A stretch of 64,000 bases of DNA. It comes from Rubripirellula reticaptiva (lineage in GTDB: Bacteria > Planctomycetota > Planctomycetia > Pirellulales > Pirellulaceae). The notes beneath the pieces were generated by a model. It saw only the letters and a list, made by a program, of their open reading frames with translations. It was not told the DNA's origin and searched no databases. Each line of letters starts with the position of its first letter. Within the stretch, counting starts at the first letter, position 1. A program made the translations under genes and the position numbers. Of the stretch, positions 16,866-26,350 are shown piece after piece. The stretch is from NCBI RefSeq assembly GCF_007860175.1, contig NZ_SJPX01000001.1, positions 558,001 through 622,000 on the forward strand. Reading direction: 5' to 3'.

Positions 16866-17342
16866 CTAGCGATTAAGCACGCGACCTTTGATGTCCCTTA
16901 GCAGCGACTTGATCGCAAGCGCCGGTTGGTAACCCGTTCGGTGCGCAACGATCTTGCCCTGTGGTACGCCAATCAACGTTGTCGGATAAGTCGTGACCTT
17001 GATGCGGTCAAGCGTCGCTGAATTCTCTTGCTGAGATAGTTGAATTGCGACAAAGCCGTTTGCCAGATCTTGCTGCACGTCTTGGTCACACCATGTGTCA
17101 CGCTTCATTGCATCGCAATACGTGCAGCGTTCGGTTGTGATGTAGATCACCATCGGAACATTGCGGCGACGTGATTCTTCCCACCCGGATTCCAACGATC
17201 TGTGCCAACTGACCAACGGCGGTGCAGCCGTCGATTGCTGGAACGACGGATCACCGATCCGAGGCATTTCAGCCGACAACGGGGCCTGTCCTCGACAGAC
17301 CGCCAAGATTCCCAATCCCACCAATACCATGATTCGTTTCAC
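16866..17342 (-). CDS. Exported thioredoxin-fold protein
   Basis: A 158-residue protein with an N-terminal signal peptide (about residues 1-24, hydrophobic LVGLGILAVC then cleavage near PLSAEM). The mature part has a thioredoxin fold: MVIYITTERCTYCDAMKRD with a C-T-Y-C active-site pair at about residue 75, and the cis-Pro loop TTYPTTLIG later. It resembles thioredoxin_7/DUF255-like exported proteins that reduce or shuffle disulfides in the periplasm. The substrate is unknown. It is the last gene of a minus-strand run cysS-ruvC-ruvA, but a 157-base gap separates it from ruvA. It converges on proS with 24 bases between stops. Confidence 0.78.
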   Translation of the reverse strand: MKRIMVLVGLGILAVCRGQAPLSAEMPRIGDPSFQQSTAAPPLVSWHRSLESGWEESRRRNVPMVIYITTERCTYCDAMKRDTWCDQDVQQDLANGFVAIQLSQQENSATLDRIKVTTYPTTLIGVPQGKIVAHRTGYQPALAIKSLLRDIKGRVLNR

Positions 17343-17499
17343 GGCGTTTCTCCGGCAAGCGCATTACAAGTTTCGCAACCCAATGACTTCACCTTTGTGA
17401 AGCAAGGGCAGCAAGCTAGGCACTAGGCCATACCGAATCAAGCGCCCCCACAGGACTAGTGAACACAAAGCCACATTCCCCGATTGAGGCAACCTAAGG

Positions 17500-18123
17500 T
17501 CAATGCCCACGCTGATAGATAGCAGTTAATAGCGATTCAGTGTCCTTAAACTTCTTGCCGCTCGCGATCGTGTCATCAATCAACTTGCGGGCATCCGACT
17601 CGCTGTGCCCGAGCGAAATCAACGCATCAAACGTTTCTGCGGTGATTTGCGAGCCACCTTCGATCGCTTCGCCCGCCGCATCGCGATCAACCATCAGGGC
17701 AAAGCGGGGCATTTTCCGCCGTAGCTTGGCAATGATCCGCTCGCTCGTCGCAGGCCCCACGCCTGGCAAAGCTGACAATTGTTTTGCGTCTTGCTGCTCA
17801 ATAATGGTGGCCAATTCTTTGACCGGACGGACCATTGCACGCAGTGCTTTCTTGACACCGACACCGTCGACGCTGCAGAACAAGTCAAAGAATTGACGTT
17901 CGGGTTCGGTCAAAAAACCGATCAGCCGCGGCGTCATGCGACCACCTTGCAGACCGCCTTCGATGTAGTCGAGCGTAAAGAAACGGACGTCCTCGCCAAC
18001 CTTGTTTTGCAGTTGCCGCCGTGTGTAATCGGCAACCAACACTTCGTATTCGAATGGCTTCGCCTCAATCGCAACAGACGTTTCGCCGACACGATTTAGC
18101 TTTCCAGAAATGGCAATGATCAA
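17500..18123 (-). CDS. ruvA: Holliday junction DNA helicase subunit RuvA
   Basis: A 207-residue RuvA (usual about 190-210). RuvA tetramers bind four-way DNA junctions and load RuvB for branch migration. Domain I is an OB fold at the N-terminus ([20 protein letters not shown]). Domain II has two helix-hairpin-helix motifs: [16 protein letters not shown] and [19 protein letters not shown]. Domain III, which contacts RuvB, is seen at the C-terminus ([20 protein letters not shown]). ruvC is 92 bases upstream on the same strand; ruvB is not in the window. Confidence 0.95.
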   Translation of the reverse strand: MIIAISGKLNRVGETSVAIEAKPFEYEVLVADYTRRQLQNKVGEDVRFFTLDYIEGGLQGGRMTPRLIGFLTEPERQFFDLFCSVDGVGVKKALRAMVRPVKELATIIEQQDAKQLSALPGVGPATSERIIAKLRRKMPRFALMVDRDAAGEAIEGGSQITAETFDALISLGHSESDARKLIDDTIASGKKFKDTESLLTAIYQRGH

Positions 18124-18215
18124 GGTATCGTTCCTAGGTGGTTTCGATGCTCGTTGAACGCGACAGCCGAAGACAACGACTAACGTTTTGATTCACAAGA
18201 CAACTGCGTGGTGAT

Positions 18216-18746
18216 TCACATGCTGGTCAGTTTTTCCATCATCGAACCTTGTCCGAGATGGTGGCCGCAAATGGCAATCGCCAGCGCGTCGGCGACGTCC
18301 GGCGGCTCAGGAACAGTCGCTAATTGCAAGTGAGCTTTGACCGCCAACTGCATTTGCGACTTTGAGGCGCGTCCGTTGCCGGTCATCACCTTCTTCACTC
18401 GCGTCGGTTCGAAGTGTGCGACTTCAATCCCACACTTTGCCGCCGCCAAACAGATCACGCCACGGGCATGCCCCATCAAGATCGCTGTTCGAGGACGCTC
18501 GTAATGTGAAAACAATTGCTCTAGCGCCATCGTTGTCGGATGGTGCATTTCAATCACTTCCAACACCCCCGAATAGATCTCGTCGAGACGCGATTCGATA
18601 CTCGCCTTGGCCTTGCTGCGCACGATGCCGGCTTCGATCAACCGCGGCTTCATACCATCAAATTCGATCACCCCATAACCGGTCGTGTTCAATCCAGGGT
18701 CGATCCCCAAGATTCGACGCTGCGGTTTGGCGGCGTCACGGCTCAC
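18216..18746 (-). CDS. ruvC: Holliday junction resolvase RuvC
   Basis: A 176-residue endonuclease of normal length that cuts Holliday junctions symmetrically. The acidic active site is in place: first Asp in [15 protein letters not shown], Glu in [15 protein letters not shown], and the last acidic pair in [14 protein letters not shown]. The start overlaps the end of cysS by four bases, so translation is likely coupled to the upstream gene. ruvA follows. A cysS-ruvC-ruvA order is unusual compared with the ruvCAB operon of proteobacteria, though the three would simply be co-transcribed. Confidence 0.95.
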   Translation of the reverse strand: MSRDAAKPQRRILGIDPGLNTTGYGVIEFDGMKPRLIEAGIVRSKAKASIESRLDEIYSGVLEVIEMHHPTTMALEQLFSHYERPRTAILMGHARGVICLAAAKCGIEVAHFEPTRVKKVMTGNGRASKSQMQLAVKAHLQLATVPEPPDVADALAIAICGHHLGQGSMMEKLTSM

Positions 18747-20371
18747 GAAGCTCGTTCCCAGCTCGTGCCTTCTTTCTTGTCCAGCAATGCCACCCCCAAC
18801 GAAGCCAAGCGGTCGCGAATGGCGTCGCCGGCCGCATAGTCTTTGCGTTCACGAGCCTCTTTGCGAAGCTCAATCAGCAATCGAACCACGTCGTCCAACA
18901 GTTGTGTGTCGGCTTCGTTGCCACCACCGGCTGCGATCGGCGGTTTGGCAAACAGGCCTAATGTGCCCGCTAATTCACGAATCACGGTCACCGCTTGCAC
19001 AAGCGACAGAGTCGCCGCACCACAGGGGTCTGACTTTTCAGTCAGTTTGTTTGCGTCGATGTGCCGGTTCAAAATCCGCAGCGCATCGAACAGCGCACTA
19101 ATCGCTGCACCGGTGTTGAAGTCGTCGTCCATGCCCGCCAAAAACTTTTCGCGGATGCCATGGATCTCGGTCAATAGCGAATCACCGGCCGGGTCGAAGT
19201 TACCGGCTGCGCGTGTCGACGCGGGCTTAAGTTCATAGAACGAAACGTCCTTGATTGCTGATGTGATTTCGTCAAAGCGAGCAAAGAACCGATAAAACGC
19301 TTCCAACGAAGTGCCCGCTTCTTCCAGACCGTCTTCGCCGTAGACGATCGTTGAACGGTAGTGTGTGCGAAGCAAGAAAAAGCGGATGCGTTCGCCCGTG
19401 TGATGACGAATCAACGTGGACAAACCGCCGGCGCCTTTGCTGCGACTGATCTTTCCGGCGGCGGCTTCTTCGGCAGATTCCTCGGCCTGGTTTTCGCGGT
19501 CGCTCTTGCCGCCAACTTTGCCCTTCTCGCCCGCTCGCATCAGCCCGTTGTGCATCCAATACTTCACCATCGGCGCACCGTGACAGCAACTGCTTTGGGC
19601 GCGTTCGTTTTCATGGTGGGGGAACATCAAGTCCAACCCGCCACCGTGAATGTCAAACGTGTCGCCAAGGATTTCGTGGCTCATGGCCGAGCATTCGATG
19701 TGCCAGCCCGGGCGACCCCGTCCCCACGGGCTGTCCCACGCCACTTCGTCTTCGCTTTTCGCGGATTTCCAAAGTGCAAAGTCACCAGGCGAACGTTTCT
19801 TGGCCGCCGCACCGCCGCCCTCGCCCTGCTGAGCGTCGACCGATCGGTTAGACAGTTGCCCGTAATTGGGGTCCTTCATCACATCGAAGAACACGTCGCC
19901 ATCAACGGCATAGGCGTGATCTTTCTGTTCCAGCGTTTGAATGAAGCTGATGATCTGCGGCATGTGATCGGTCGCCCGTGGCAGGTAATCGATCTGGTTG
20001 ACGCCCAATTCCTTCAAATTCGACAAGTAATCCGCCGTCATTTCGACCGCGATCTGGCTCATCGGAATACCGCGTTCCTTACTCTTGTTGATCAACTTGT
20101 CGTCAACGTCCGTGATATTGACCACCAGCGTTACTTCGTACCCACAGTACGTCAGATAGCGTTTGACAGTGTCAAAAATGACCGGCCCAACCATGTGACC
20201 GATATGCGATTCGGCGTAGACCGTCGGACCGCACAGATAGATGCCAACCTTGGGGGCCCGCAGCGGAATGAAGGGCTCTTTGGTCTTCGACAGCGTGTTG
20301 TAGACACGAATTTCAGGCTTATTGGTGCTAGCGGCAGGCATTTTGGTTGGGGCTGCGGATGCAGTGCTCAT
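18743..20371 (-). CDS. cysS: Cysteinyl-tRNA synthetase with an insertion before the KMSKS loop
   Basis: A 542-residue class I synthetase (usual about 460-480). The ATG at 20371 is preferred to the TTG at 20389. The signature [18 protein letters not shown] holds the HIGH motif at about residues 56-59 and the first zinc ligand; WHIECSAMS and [13 protein letters not shown] give the others. After [11 protein letters not shown] comes an insertion of about 25-30 residues rich in Glu, Ala, Lys and Gly. Then the catalytic loop reads [10 protein letters not shown] where most enzymes have KMSKSLGN. Another extension is a Glu/Gly/Ala-rich stretch near [13 protein letters not shown], before the DFALWK segment. 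The fold and zinc site look intact, so I expect an active enzyme. It heads the run with ruvC. Confidence 0.93.
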   Translation of the reverse strand: MSTASAAPTKMPAASTNKPEIRVYNTLSKTKEPFIPLRAPKVGIYLCGPTVYAESHIGHMVGPVIFDTVKRYLTYCGYEVTLVVNITDVDDKLINKSKERGIPMSQIAVEMTADYLSNLKELGVNQIDYLPRATDHMPQIISFIQTLEQKDHAYAVDGDVFFDVMKDPNYGQLSNRSVDAQQGEGGGAAAKKRSPGDFALWKSAKSEDEVAWDSPWGRGRPGWHIECSAMSHEILGDTFDIHGGGLDLMFPHHENERAQSSCCHGAPMVKYWMHNGLMRAGEKGKVGGKSDRENQAEESAEEAAAGKISRSKGAGGLSTLIRHHTGERIRFFLLRTHYRSTIVYGEDGLEEAGTSLEAFYRFFARFDEITSAIKDVSFYELKPASTRAAGNFDPAGDSLLTEIHGIREKFLAGMDDDFNTGAAISALFDALRILNRHIDANKLTEKSDPCGAATLSLVQAVTVIRELAGTLGLFAKPPIAAGGGNEADTQLLDDVVRLLIELRKEARERKDYAAGDAIRDRLASLGVALLDKKEGTSWERAS

Positions 20372-20537
20372 GGGTGACGGTCGCGGCAAGATGACATCAG
20401 GAGGGTCAAACCGCGGATTATAGGGAACTTGTCCCGATCGGTAGAGACCGTTTTTTCAAGACCATCGGTTCGCAGATTCCTCTTAAAACGTGCTCTCAAG
20501 TCCCGTAAACTTGAATTAGCAAAGCAGCTAAAGCACC

Positions 20538-20621
20538 ATGAATCAACCAAAACAAGCCTGGTTCAGGAGTCTGATGGAGCGGACGGTCGCCGCTATGGGC
20601 TTCCCAGCCATGACCGCGTAA
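20538..20621 (+). CDS. Possible small ORF of 27 codons
   Basis: In the spacer between cysS and ispF an ATG opens a 27-residue frame ending in TAA, with the product starting MNQPKQAWFRSLMER and ending in AAMGFPAMTA. Its composition looks protein-like (amphipathic, one Trp, mixed charge), and no gene covers it on the other strand. I see no Shine-Dalgarno site and no family resemblance, so it may be chance. Confidence 0.22.
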   Translation: MNQPKQAWFRSLMERTVAAMGFPAMTA

Positions 20622-20657
20622 TGAGTGAGTTTGACGCTGGTAAAACGCGCCACTCAA

Positions 20658-21167
20658 TCAGCTCGCCCGGCGGCACAACAGCACGACCACTCGGGCGGCG
20701 ATCGCAGCTGAGCTGCCGATGTCGCCGATGCCTTCGCCGGTCTTGGCTTTGATGCCAATTTGATCGATCGCGATGTCCATTGCCTGGGCAAGTTGCGTTC
20801 GCATCGTGTCGATGTGGGGTGCCATCTTCGGACGCTCGGCCAGGATGACGCAGTCCAGATTGACGATTTCCATCCCTCGGCGGTGAACTCGATGAATCGC
20901 TTCGGTCAAAAAATCGATGCTGTCGCGGCCACGGTTCTCGGGATCGTCGTCGGGAAATAGTCGACCGATATCCTGTTCGGCGATTGCACCGAGCAACGAG
21001 TCCGTAATCGCATGCATCAGCACATCGGCATCGCTATGCCCGATCGCGTGAACTTCGGCCGGTATGTCGATTCCGCCAATGCGAAGCGGGCCACCATTGC
21101 CGAGTCGATGTGAATCGTAGCCCAAGCCGATGCGGAGCGATGAATAGGTGTCGGGATTCAGGGTCAG
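20658..21167 (-). CDS. ispF: 2-C-methyl-D-erythritol 2,4-cyclodiphosphate synthase IspF; start uncertain
   Basis: IspF cyclises CDP-methylerythritol phosphate in the MEP route to isoprenoids. Clear motifs: RIGLGYDSHRL with the zinc-binding Asp and His, AIGHSDADVLMHAITDSLLGA with further zinc and substrate residues, FPDDDPENRGRDS, and AKTGEGIGDIGSS at the end. The start is a problem. Family members begin a few residues before RIG, but the frame has no ATG there; the TTG at 21125 would cut off RIG. In-frame upstream candidates are CTG at 21167 or 21161, just after a stop at 21170-21168. The only nearby ATG (21171) is in another frame. I give the CTG as the longest possible start, with a frameshift as the alternative. 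Confidence 0.85.
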   Translation of the reverse strand: MTLNPDTYSSLRIGLGYDSHRLGNGGPLRIGGIDIPAEVHAIGHSDADVLMHAITDSLLGAIAEQDIGRLFPDDDPENRGRDSIDFLTEAIHRVHRRGMEIVNLDCVILAERPKMAPHIDTMRTQLAQAMDIAIDQIGIKAKTGEGIGDIGSSAAIAARVVVLLCRRAS

Positions 21168-21280
21168 TCATCCGGTTGGAGCAACGAAGTTGGAGCAAAG
21201 AAACAGTGCCGTCCGTTCCCAAAGTCTAACATTCCCCCTAAGTTTGCGTAACAAAGCGTGCGTTTTTGATTCGTCTTTTC

Positions 21281-21314
21281 AAACCTGACGCCTGACACCT
21301 GAAACCTGACGCCT
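21281..21314 (+). repeat. Short direct repeat before the ABC ATPase gene
   Basis: The 13-base word AAACCTGACGCCT occurs at 21281-21293 and again at 21302-21314, 21 bases apart, with a related CCTGACACCTG between. The second copy ends 9 bases before the ATG of the ABC ATPase. It may be a protein-binding site or simple slippage. Confidence 0.5.
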
Positions 21315-21322
21315 ACCTCGCC

Positions 21323-22309
21323 ATGTCCATCATCGAAGTCCGAAATCTGACCAAGTCGTACAGCGTCTTCAAGAAGAAAGAAGGCCTTGGCGGCAGCATC
21401 AAGGGGCTTTTCCAACGCGAATACAAGGAAGTCGAAGCCGTCAAAGGAATCGACTTGAACGTCGAACAAGGCGAGTTTGTTGCCTTCTTGGGCCCCAATG
21501 GCGCCGGCAAGACAACGACTCTGAAATTGCTGTCGGGTGTCATCAATCCCACCTCGGGATCCGCGACGGTGATGGGTTTTGTGCCGTGGCAACGAAAGAA
21601 CGAATACCGTCGCCAGTTCGCGTTGGTGATGGGGCAAAAGAACCAATTGTGGTGGGACTTGCCCGCCAACGAATCCTATCGATTGCACCAACAAATCTAT
21701 GGCGTCCCGACTGACCAGTTCAATGCGACACTGGACGAACTGACGGATTTGTTGGACGTCCGTCGCTTGCTGGACCAACCGGTACGCGAACTATCGCTCG
21801 GCGAGCGGATGAAGATGGAGTTGATCGCGGCACTGCTGCACAGCCCCGAAGTTCTGTTCCTTGACGAGCCTACGATCGGCTTGGACGTGATCGCCCAGCA
21901 CAACATTCAACAGTTCCTGCGGTTCTATCAAGAGAAACGCAAGATCACGATCCTGTTGACCAGTCATTACATGAAGGACATCGCCGCACTGTGCAAGCGA
22001 GTTGTCATCATCGCTGGCGGCCGGATTGAATACGACGGATCGCTGTCAGGCATCATCGACCAATTCAGCGGATTCAAAATCATCACGCTGCAGTTCGCCG
22101 AAGGCAACCAACCCGACTTGACCGGTTATGGCGAAGTCTTAGACGAAACTTGGCCAAAGGCAAAAATCCGAATCGCCCGCGCCGATGTTCCGCGAGTACT
22201 GGCGAACATCCTGCGAGACAATGCGATCGAGGACGTCGCGGTTGAAGACCTGCCGCTTGAAGACGTCATCGCCAAATTATTTCAAGACGTGGCGGACGTC
22301 AGCAAGTAG
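21323..22309 (+). CDS. ABC transporter ATP-binding protein (ABC-2 type), no permease alongside
   Basis: A 328-residue ATPase. Walker A is GPNGAGKTTTLKLL at about residues 57-70; the signature is LSLGERMKMELIAAL; Walker B is VLFLDEPTIGLD; the switch His is in LLTSHYMKD. An N-terminal segment LGGSIKGLFQREYKEVEAVKG and a roughly 90-residue C-terminal regulatory domain match ABC-2 type exporters that work with two permeases of the DUF990 or related kinds. The expected permeases are absent: ispF is divergent upstream and the amn gene is convergent downstream. The permeases must be elsewhere or the protein has another partner. Substrate unknown. Confidence 0.88.
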   Translation: MSIIEVRNLTKSYSVFKKKEGLGGSIKGLFQREYKEVEAVKGIDLNVEQGEFVAFLGPNGAGKTTTLKLLSGVINPTSGSATVMGFVPWQRKNEYRRQFALVMGQKNQLWWDLPANESYRLHQQIYGVPTDQFNATLDELTDLLDVRRLLDQPVRELSLGERMKMELIAALLHSPEVLFLDEPTIGLDVIAQHNIQQFLRFYQEKRKITILLTSHYMKDIAALCKRVVIIAGGRIEYDGSLSGIIDQFSGFKIITLQFAEGNQPDLTGYGEVLDETWPKAKIRIARADVPRVLANILRDNAIEDVAVEDLPLEDVIAKLFQDVADVSK

Positions 22310-22376
22310 TCATTCGACTCCAAAATTCTTGACGCGATTTGCTCGACGCGAAACAGCACCAACGTCAAATCCGATT

Positions 22377-23555
22377 TCAACCAATATCGCCGCCCAACAG
22401 TGCCTCGCCGGGCGCGCGGATATCGGTATTGGGTAGCCCACCGGGGAACTCTTCTTTGATTGATGCGATCGCCGTGACCGCGATTTCGATGTGTTGTTTT
22501 TTGCTGTCGTGGTAAAACGCTTTCGCTTCACCGGGCAATTTTGGCTGACCATGCAGCGGCTTGTCCGACACGCACAACAACGTCGCACTGGGGATGCGAT
22601 AACGAAAACCGTTGGCCGCAACGGTGGCTGATTCCATGTCGACGGCAATGGAACGACTCACTCGCAAGTGCTCCATCGTCCTGCGCAGCGTCAGTTCCCA
22701 GTTCCGATCGTCTGTCGTGTAAACCGTACCAATTCGATACGGCAAACCCGAATCATCCAACACCGACGCCAAAGCTCGGTTGAGCTGAAAGCTAGGCATG
22801 ATCGGCACCGACGGCGGCAGCAGTTCATCCAGAATGTGATCGCCGCGCATGTAGCCCGACGCTAATACAAAATCGCCAACCTCTTGGTGATTGCGGACGC
22901 CGGCACAGTGGCCGACCATCAGCATCGCGTCGGGACGCAGCACCGCCAAATGGTCCGTCAAGTTCTTTGCATTCGACGGACCAACGCCGATATTGACAAT
23001 GCTGATACCAAGATTGTCAGCTTCGACATGGTGCAGTGTCGGCATTTGAACGTCGACGCGGGCAGACGATACGGCCCCAGGAAACCGCTCGGCAAATGCT
23101 TCCATGTGCATTTGATAGTTGGTTAACAAGACGTAACGCTGAAAATCTTCGGCCCGTGTTCCGGTGTAATGTTCAAGTCGCGCGATCGACAACTCGGACC
23201 GTTCGGGACCGAACAGAAAGACCTTTTTTCGAGTCAAGTCGAAATCAGTTTCGTCAAGCAAATCCAACAGGGTCGGCGAACTCAGGTCGACGCGTTTGCG
23301 AGACTCGGTAATCGTGATCTCAGCACCACGGCGAGCAAGCTTGAACAATTCGCGGCGCAGGTACCATCGATACGCACTGGGCCGGGCGATCTTTCCGGAC
23401 AAGGTCGGGTTGTGCTTGGACCAATGACGGAACACGGTGACCTTCGAGTAAAAACCGTTATCAAACGTTTTTTCCATCCGCTGACACGCCAAGTCAATTT
23501 GGGCTATCAGGTCAACATCCGTACGCGTCGAATCAATTTTCAAAGGTGTGTCCAT
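22377..23555 (-). CDS. amn: AMP nucleosidase
   Basis: A 392-residue enzyme that splits AMP into adenine and ribose 5-phosphate and so controls the adenylate pool. The C-terminal two thirds show the nucleoside phosphorylase fold: ISIVNIGVGPSNAKNLTDH, the segment VLRPDAMLMVGHCAGVRNH with the family Gly-His-Cys, and the catalytic region SIAVDMESATVAANG, where Glu and Asp bind ribose and base. The N-terminal about 170 residues form the extra domain that separates AMP nucleosidase from simple nucleosidases (GFYSKVTVFRHWSKHNP). Usual length in E. coli is about 484, so this is a shorter version. It is divergent from the exonuclease gene with 76 bases between. Confidence 0.88.
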   Translation of the reverse strand: MDTPLKIDSTRTDVDLIAQIDLACQRMEKTFDNGFYSKVTVFRHWSKHNPTLSGKIARPSAYRWYLRRELFKLARRGAEITITESRKRVDLSSPTLLDLLDETDFDLTRKKVFLFGPERSELSIARLEHYTGTRAEDFQRYVLLTNYQMHMEAFAERFPGAVSSARVDVQMPTLHHVEADNLGISIVNIGVGPSNAKNLTDHLAVLRPDAMLMVGHCAGVRNHQEVGDFVLASGYMRGDHILDELLPPSVPIMPSFQLNRALASVLDDSGLPYRIGTVYTTDDRNWELTLRRTMEHLRVSRSIAVDMESATVAANGFRYRIPSATLLCVSDKPLHGQPKLPGEAKAFYHDSKKQHIEIAVTAIASIKEEFPGGLPNTDIRAPGEALLGGDIG

Positions 23556-23631
23556 GGCCGCATTGTGGCGGATCGGCTAAGGTCTGAAAACAGTAGAACC
23601 GTTTCACGTTTTCCGGGTTGGTCGATTGGTG

Positions 23632-24408
23632 ATGAAGTTAATTTCTTGGAACGTCAACGGCATTCGCGCCGCGATGGACAAAGGGTTTCGCCAGTACGTG
23701 GAAACGGACCAGCCCGATGTCGTGTGCTTGCAAGAAGTGAAGGCCCAACGGGAACAAGTTGATCTTGGTTGGGCCGATGACTTGGGTTACTACCAGATCT
23801 GGAACCCTGCGCAGAAAAAGGGTTACAGCGGCACATCGATTTGGTGCAAAACCAAACCCAAAAAGGAAGTCCTTGGCATCGGCATTGACGACCATGACAC
23901 CGAAGGCCGAGTGATCACGGCGACGTTTGAGGATTTCCATCTCGTGACCGTCTACACGCCCAACGCTCAACGCGGATTGGCGCGGTTGGATTATCGCCAG
24001 CAGTGGGACGCTGATTTTTTAAGCTATGTGCAAAATCTAAATCGACGAAAGCCTGTGATCTTTTGTGGCGACGTCAACTGCGCCCATCAAGAGATCGATT
24101 TAGCCAACCCCAAAGCGAATCGCAAGAACGCGGGTTTCTCGGACGAAGAACGGCAGGGCTTGGACCGAATCGTCGAGGCCGGATTTGTAGACTCGTTCCG
24201 CCACTTTGACTCCAGCCCAGGCCAGTACAGTTGGTGGACCTATCGCAGCGGCGCCCGCGAGCGGAACATTGGATGGCGACTGGATTATTTCTGGGTCGCC
24301 AAGAAACTGATGCCGCGCGTCACCGGCGCAACGATCCGCCAAGACATCCACGGATCGGACCACTGCCCCGTGGAATTGACCATCGGCGATGCGACGGTAT
24401 CTGCCTAG
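23632..24408 (+). CDS. xth: Exodeoxyribonuclease III (AP endonuclease)
   Basis: A 258-residue enzyme that cuts DNA 5' to abasic sites and chews 3' ends. The ATG at 23632 gives the normal N-terminus MKLISWNVNGIRAAM; TTG and GTG triplets in frame before it are less likely. Catalytic residues are visible in VVCLQEVKA (metal-binding Glu), FCGDVNCAHQEIDLANP (Asp and Asn), the segment YSWWTYRSGARERNIGWRLDYF and SDHCPVEL (the catalytic His). Length and motifs are standard for the ExoA/Xth family of AP endonucleases. It is divergent from amn and followed by uup after about 150 bases. Confidence 0.94.
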   Translation: MKLISWNVNGIRAAMDKGFRQYVETDQPDVVCLQEVKAQREQVDLGWADDLGYYQIWNPAQKKGYSGTSIWCKTKPKKEVLGIGIDDHDTEGRVITATFEDFHLVTVYTPNAQRGLARLDYRQQWDADFLSYVQNLNRRKPVIFCGDVNCAHQEIDLANPKANRKNAGFSDEERQGLDRIVEAGFVDSFRHFDSSPGQYSWWTYRSGARERNIGWRLDYFWVAKKLMPRVTGATIRQDIHGSDHCPVELTIGDATVSA

Positions 24409-24556
24409 AAACGCTGTCTTTTGGTGCTTTGCCGCGGCAGCTTTGCCAGACAATCTTGTTGGCCAGTCGGGCGTACTCTGGCCGAAAACGCCTTTTCGTG
24501 TTAAACCGCGCTCTTTAATCACCGCTACCAACGCACCCTATCGCACGTATTGACCC

Positions 24557-26350
24557 ATGCCTCTCGTTTCGCTCGACGATCTTTCCATCGGTTTTCGCGG
24601 TCCCCTGCTACTCGACGGCGTCTCGGCGGTAATTGAACGAGGCGAAAAAATCGGCCTGCTAGGACGCAACGGTGCCGGCAAAACGACGCTGCTTCGCATG
24701 TTTGACGGTGAAGTCGTGCCCGATCACGGAGCGATCACGTTTGCGCCGCATTCCAAAGTCGCTCGCTTGACGCAAGATGTGCCCACGGGCTGGAGCGGCA
24801 CCGTCACGTCGATCGTGACCGAGGGACAACAGGGGTATGACGATCCGGAAACTCAGTGGCAAGTCGATCACGCGGTCGAGTCGACGCTTTCGAAAATGGA
24901 ACTCGACGGCGACGCCCTGTTCGAAAAACTTTCCAGTGGCATGAAACGCCGCGTCCTATTGGCTCGCGCGATCGCGATGGAGCCCGATGTACTATTGCTT
25001 GACGAACCCACCAACCACTTGGACATCGAGTCGATTCTGTGGCTGGAAAACTTTCTGAAACGGTTCCGCCAAACATTGGTCTTCATCACGCACGACCGTT
25101 CGTTTTTGCAAAGTTTGGCAACACGGATCTGGGAAATCGACCGTGGCCGCATGTTCGACTGGTCATGTGACTACACGACATTCTTGCAGCGGAAAGAAGC
25201 GGCGCTAGCGGCCGAAGAGAAACAGAACGCTCTATTCGACAAAAAGCTGGCCCAAGAAGAAGTCTGGATTCGCCAGGGCATCAAGGCTCGCCGAACCCGC
25301 AACGAAGGACGTGTTCGCGCGCTGAAGCAACTACGTCTGCAACGCGGTGACCGGCAGTCGATCGAAGGCAAAGCGAAATTGAACTTGCAAGAAGCCGCTC
25401 GCAGCGGTGCCTTGGTGGCAGACATCAAAGAGATCTCGTTCAGCTATGGCGATCGCGTCATCCTCAGCGATTTTTCAACGACCCTGATGCGCGGCGATCG
25501 TGTCGGCATCATGGGCCCCAACGGTGCTGGAAAAACGACACTGTTGAAACTGTTGCTTGGACAGTTGGAACCGGACTCCGGTACCGTCAAGCTTGGCACG
25601 AACCTACAAGTTTCTTACTTTGACCAGCTTCGCGACACGCTCGACCCCGAACTAACGGTTCAAGAAAACGTCGGCGATGGTAGCGACAAGGTTCTGATCG
25701 GTGACAAATCAAAACACATCGTCGGCTACCTGACTGACTTTCTTTTCACTCCCGATCGAGCGCGGACAAAAGTGAAGTACTTGTCGGGCGGGGAACGCAA
25801 CCGGGCACTACTCGCCAAGCTGATGACGAAACCAGCCAACGTGATCGTGCTCGACGAACCGACGAATGACCTGGACAGCGAAACGTTGGATTTGCTCGAA
25901 GAACAACTGATCGATTTCAAAGGCACTGTTTTGATGGTCAGCCATGACCGGACGTTCCTGAATAATGTCGTCACTAGCACGATCGTCTACGAAGAAGGCG
26001 GCGTGAAGGAATACGACGGAGGTTACGACGACTGGAAAGCTGCGTTGGCACGTCGCGAGCAAGCGGAAAAGGAGAATCCACCGGCAAAGCCGAAAGCCAA
26101 ACCCAACGCTTCGGCACCTAAGCCGCCCGCCGCGAAGAAACTTTCTTTCAAAGACAAGCACGAACTCGAAAAGATGCCCCAGCGAATAGAGAAGTTGGAA
26201 TCGGCAATCGCGGCGATCAACAACACGATGGCGGACCCGGCTTATTACCAAAAAGGCGGCCCACACATCACGCAAGATGCGGCCAAACTGAAAGACTTGC
26301 AAACGGAACTGACCGCTCTTTACGCACGCTGGGAAGAACTGGAGTCCTAG
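24557..26350 (+). CDS. uup: ABC-F ATPase of the Uup type
   Basis: A 597-residue soluble protein with two ATPase domains and no membrane part. Domain 1: Walker A GRNGAGKTTLL, signature LSSGMKRRVLLARAI, Walker B VLLLDEPTNHLD. Linker helices about residues 215-280 with a basic run (RQGIKARRTRNEGRVRAL). Domain 2: Walker A GPNGAGKTTLL, signature LSGGERNRALLAKL, Walker B VIVLDEPTNDLD. A Pro/Lys/Ala-rich stretch leads to a C-terminal coiled coil (ELEKMPQRIEKLESAIAAIN with YYQKGG) as in Uup. ABC-F proteins act on the ribosome; Uup is also tied to DNA branch processing. The coiled-coil end distinguishes it from EttA. Confidence 0.92.
   Translation: MPLVSLDDLSIGFRGPLLLDGVSAVIERGEKIGLLGRNGAGKTTLLRMFDGEVVPDHGAITFAPHSKVARLTQDVPTGWSGTVTSIVTEGQQGYDDPETQWQVDHAVESTLSKMELDGDALFEKLSSGMKRRVLLARAIAMEPDVLLLDEPTNHLDIESILWLENFLKRFRQTLVFITHDRSFLQSLATRIWEIDRGRMFDWSCDYTTFLQRKEAALAAEEKQNALFDKKLAQEEVWIRQGIKARRTRNEGRVRALKQLRLQRGDRQSIEGKAKLNLQEAARSGALVADIKEISFSYGDRVILSDFSTTLMRGDRVGIMGPNGAGKTTLLKLLLGQLEPDSGTVKLGTNLQVSYFDQLRDTLDPELTVQENVGDGSDKVLIGDKSKHIVGYLTDFLFTPDRARTKVKYLSGGERNRALLAKLMTKPANVIVLDEPTNDLDSETLDLLEEQLIDFKGTVLMVSHDRTFLNNVVTSTIVYEEGGVKEYDGGYDDWKAALARREQAEKENPPAKPKAKPNASAPKPPAAKKLSFKDKHELEKMPQRIEKLESAIAAINNTMADPAYYQKGGPHITQDAAKLKDLQTELTALYARWEELES

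Noticed and set aside
19361-20377. 338-codon frame on the plus strand opposite cysS
   Set aside because: It mirrors cysS, whose motifs are unmistakable; antisense frames of this length are common in this base composition.
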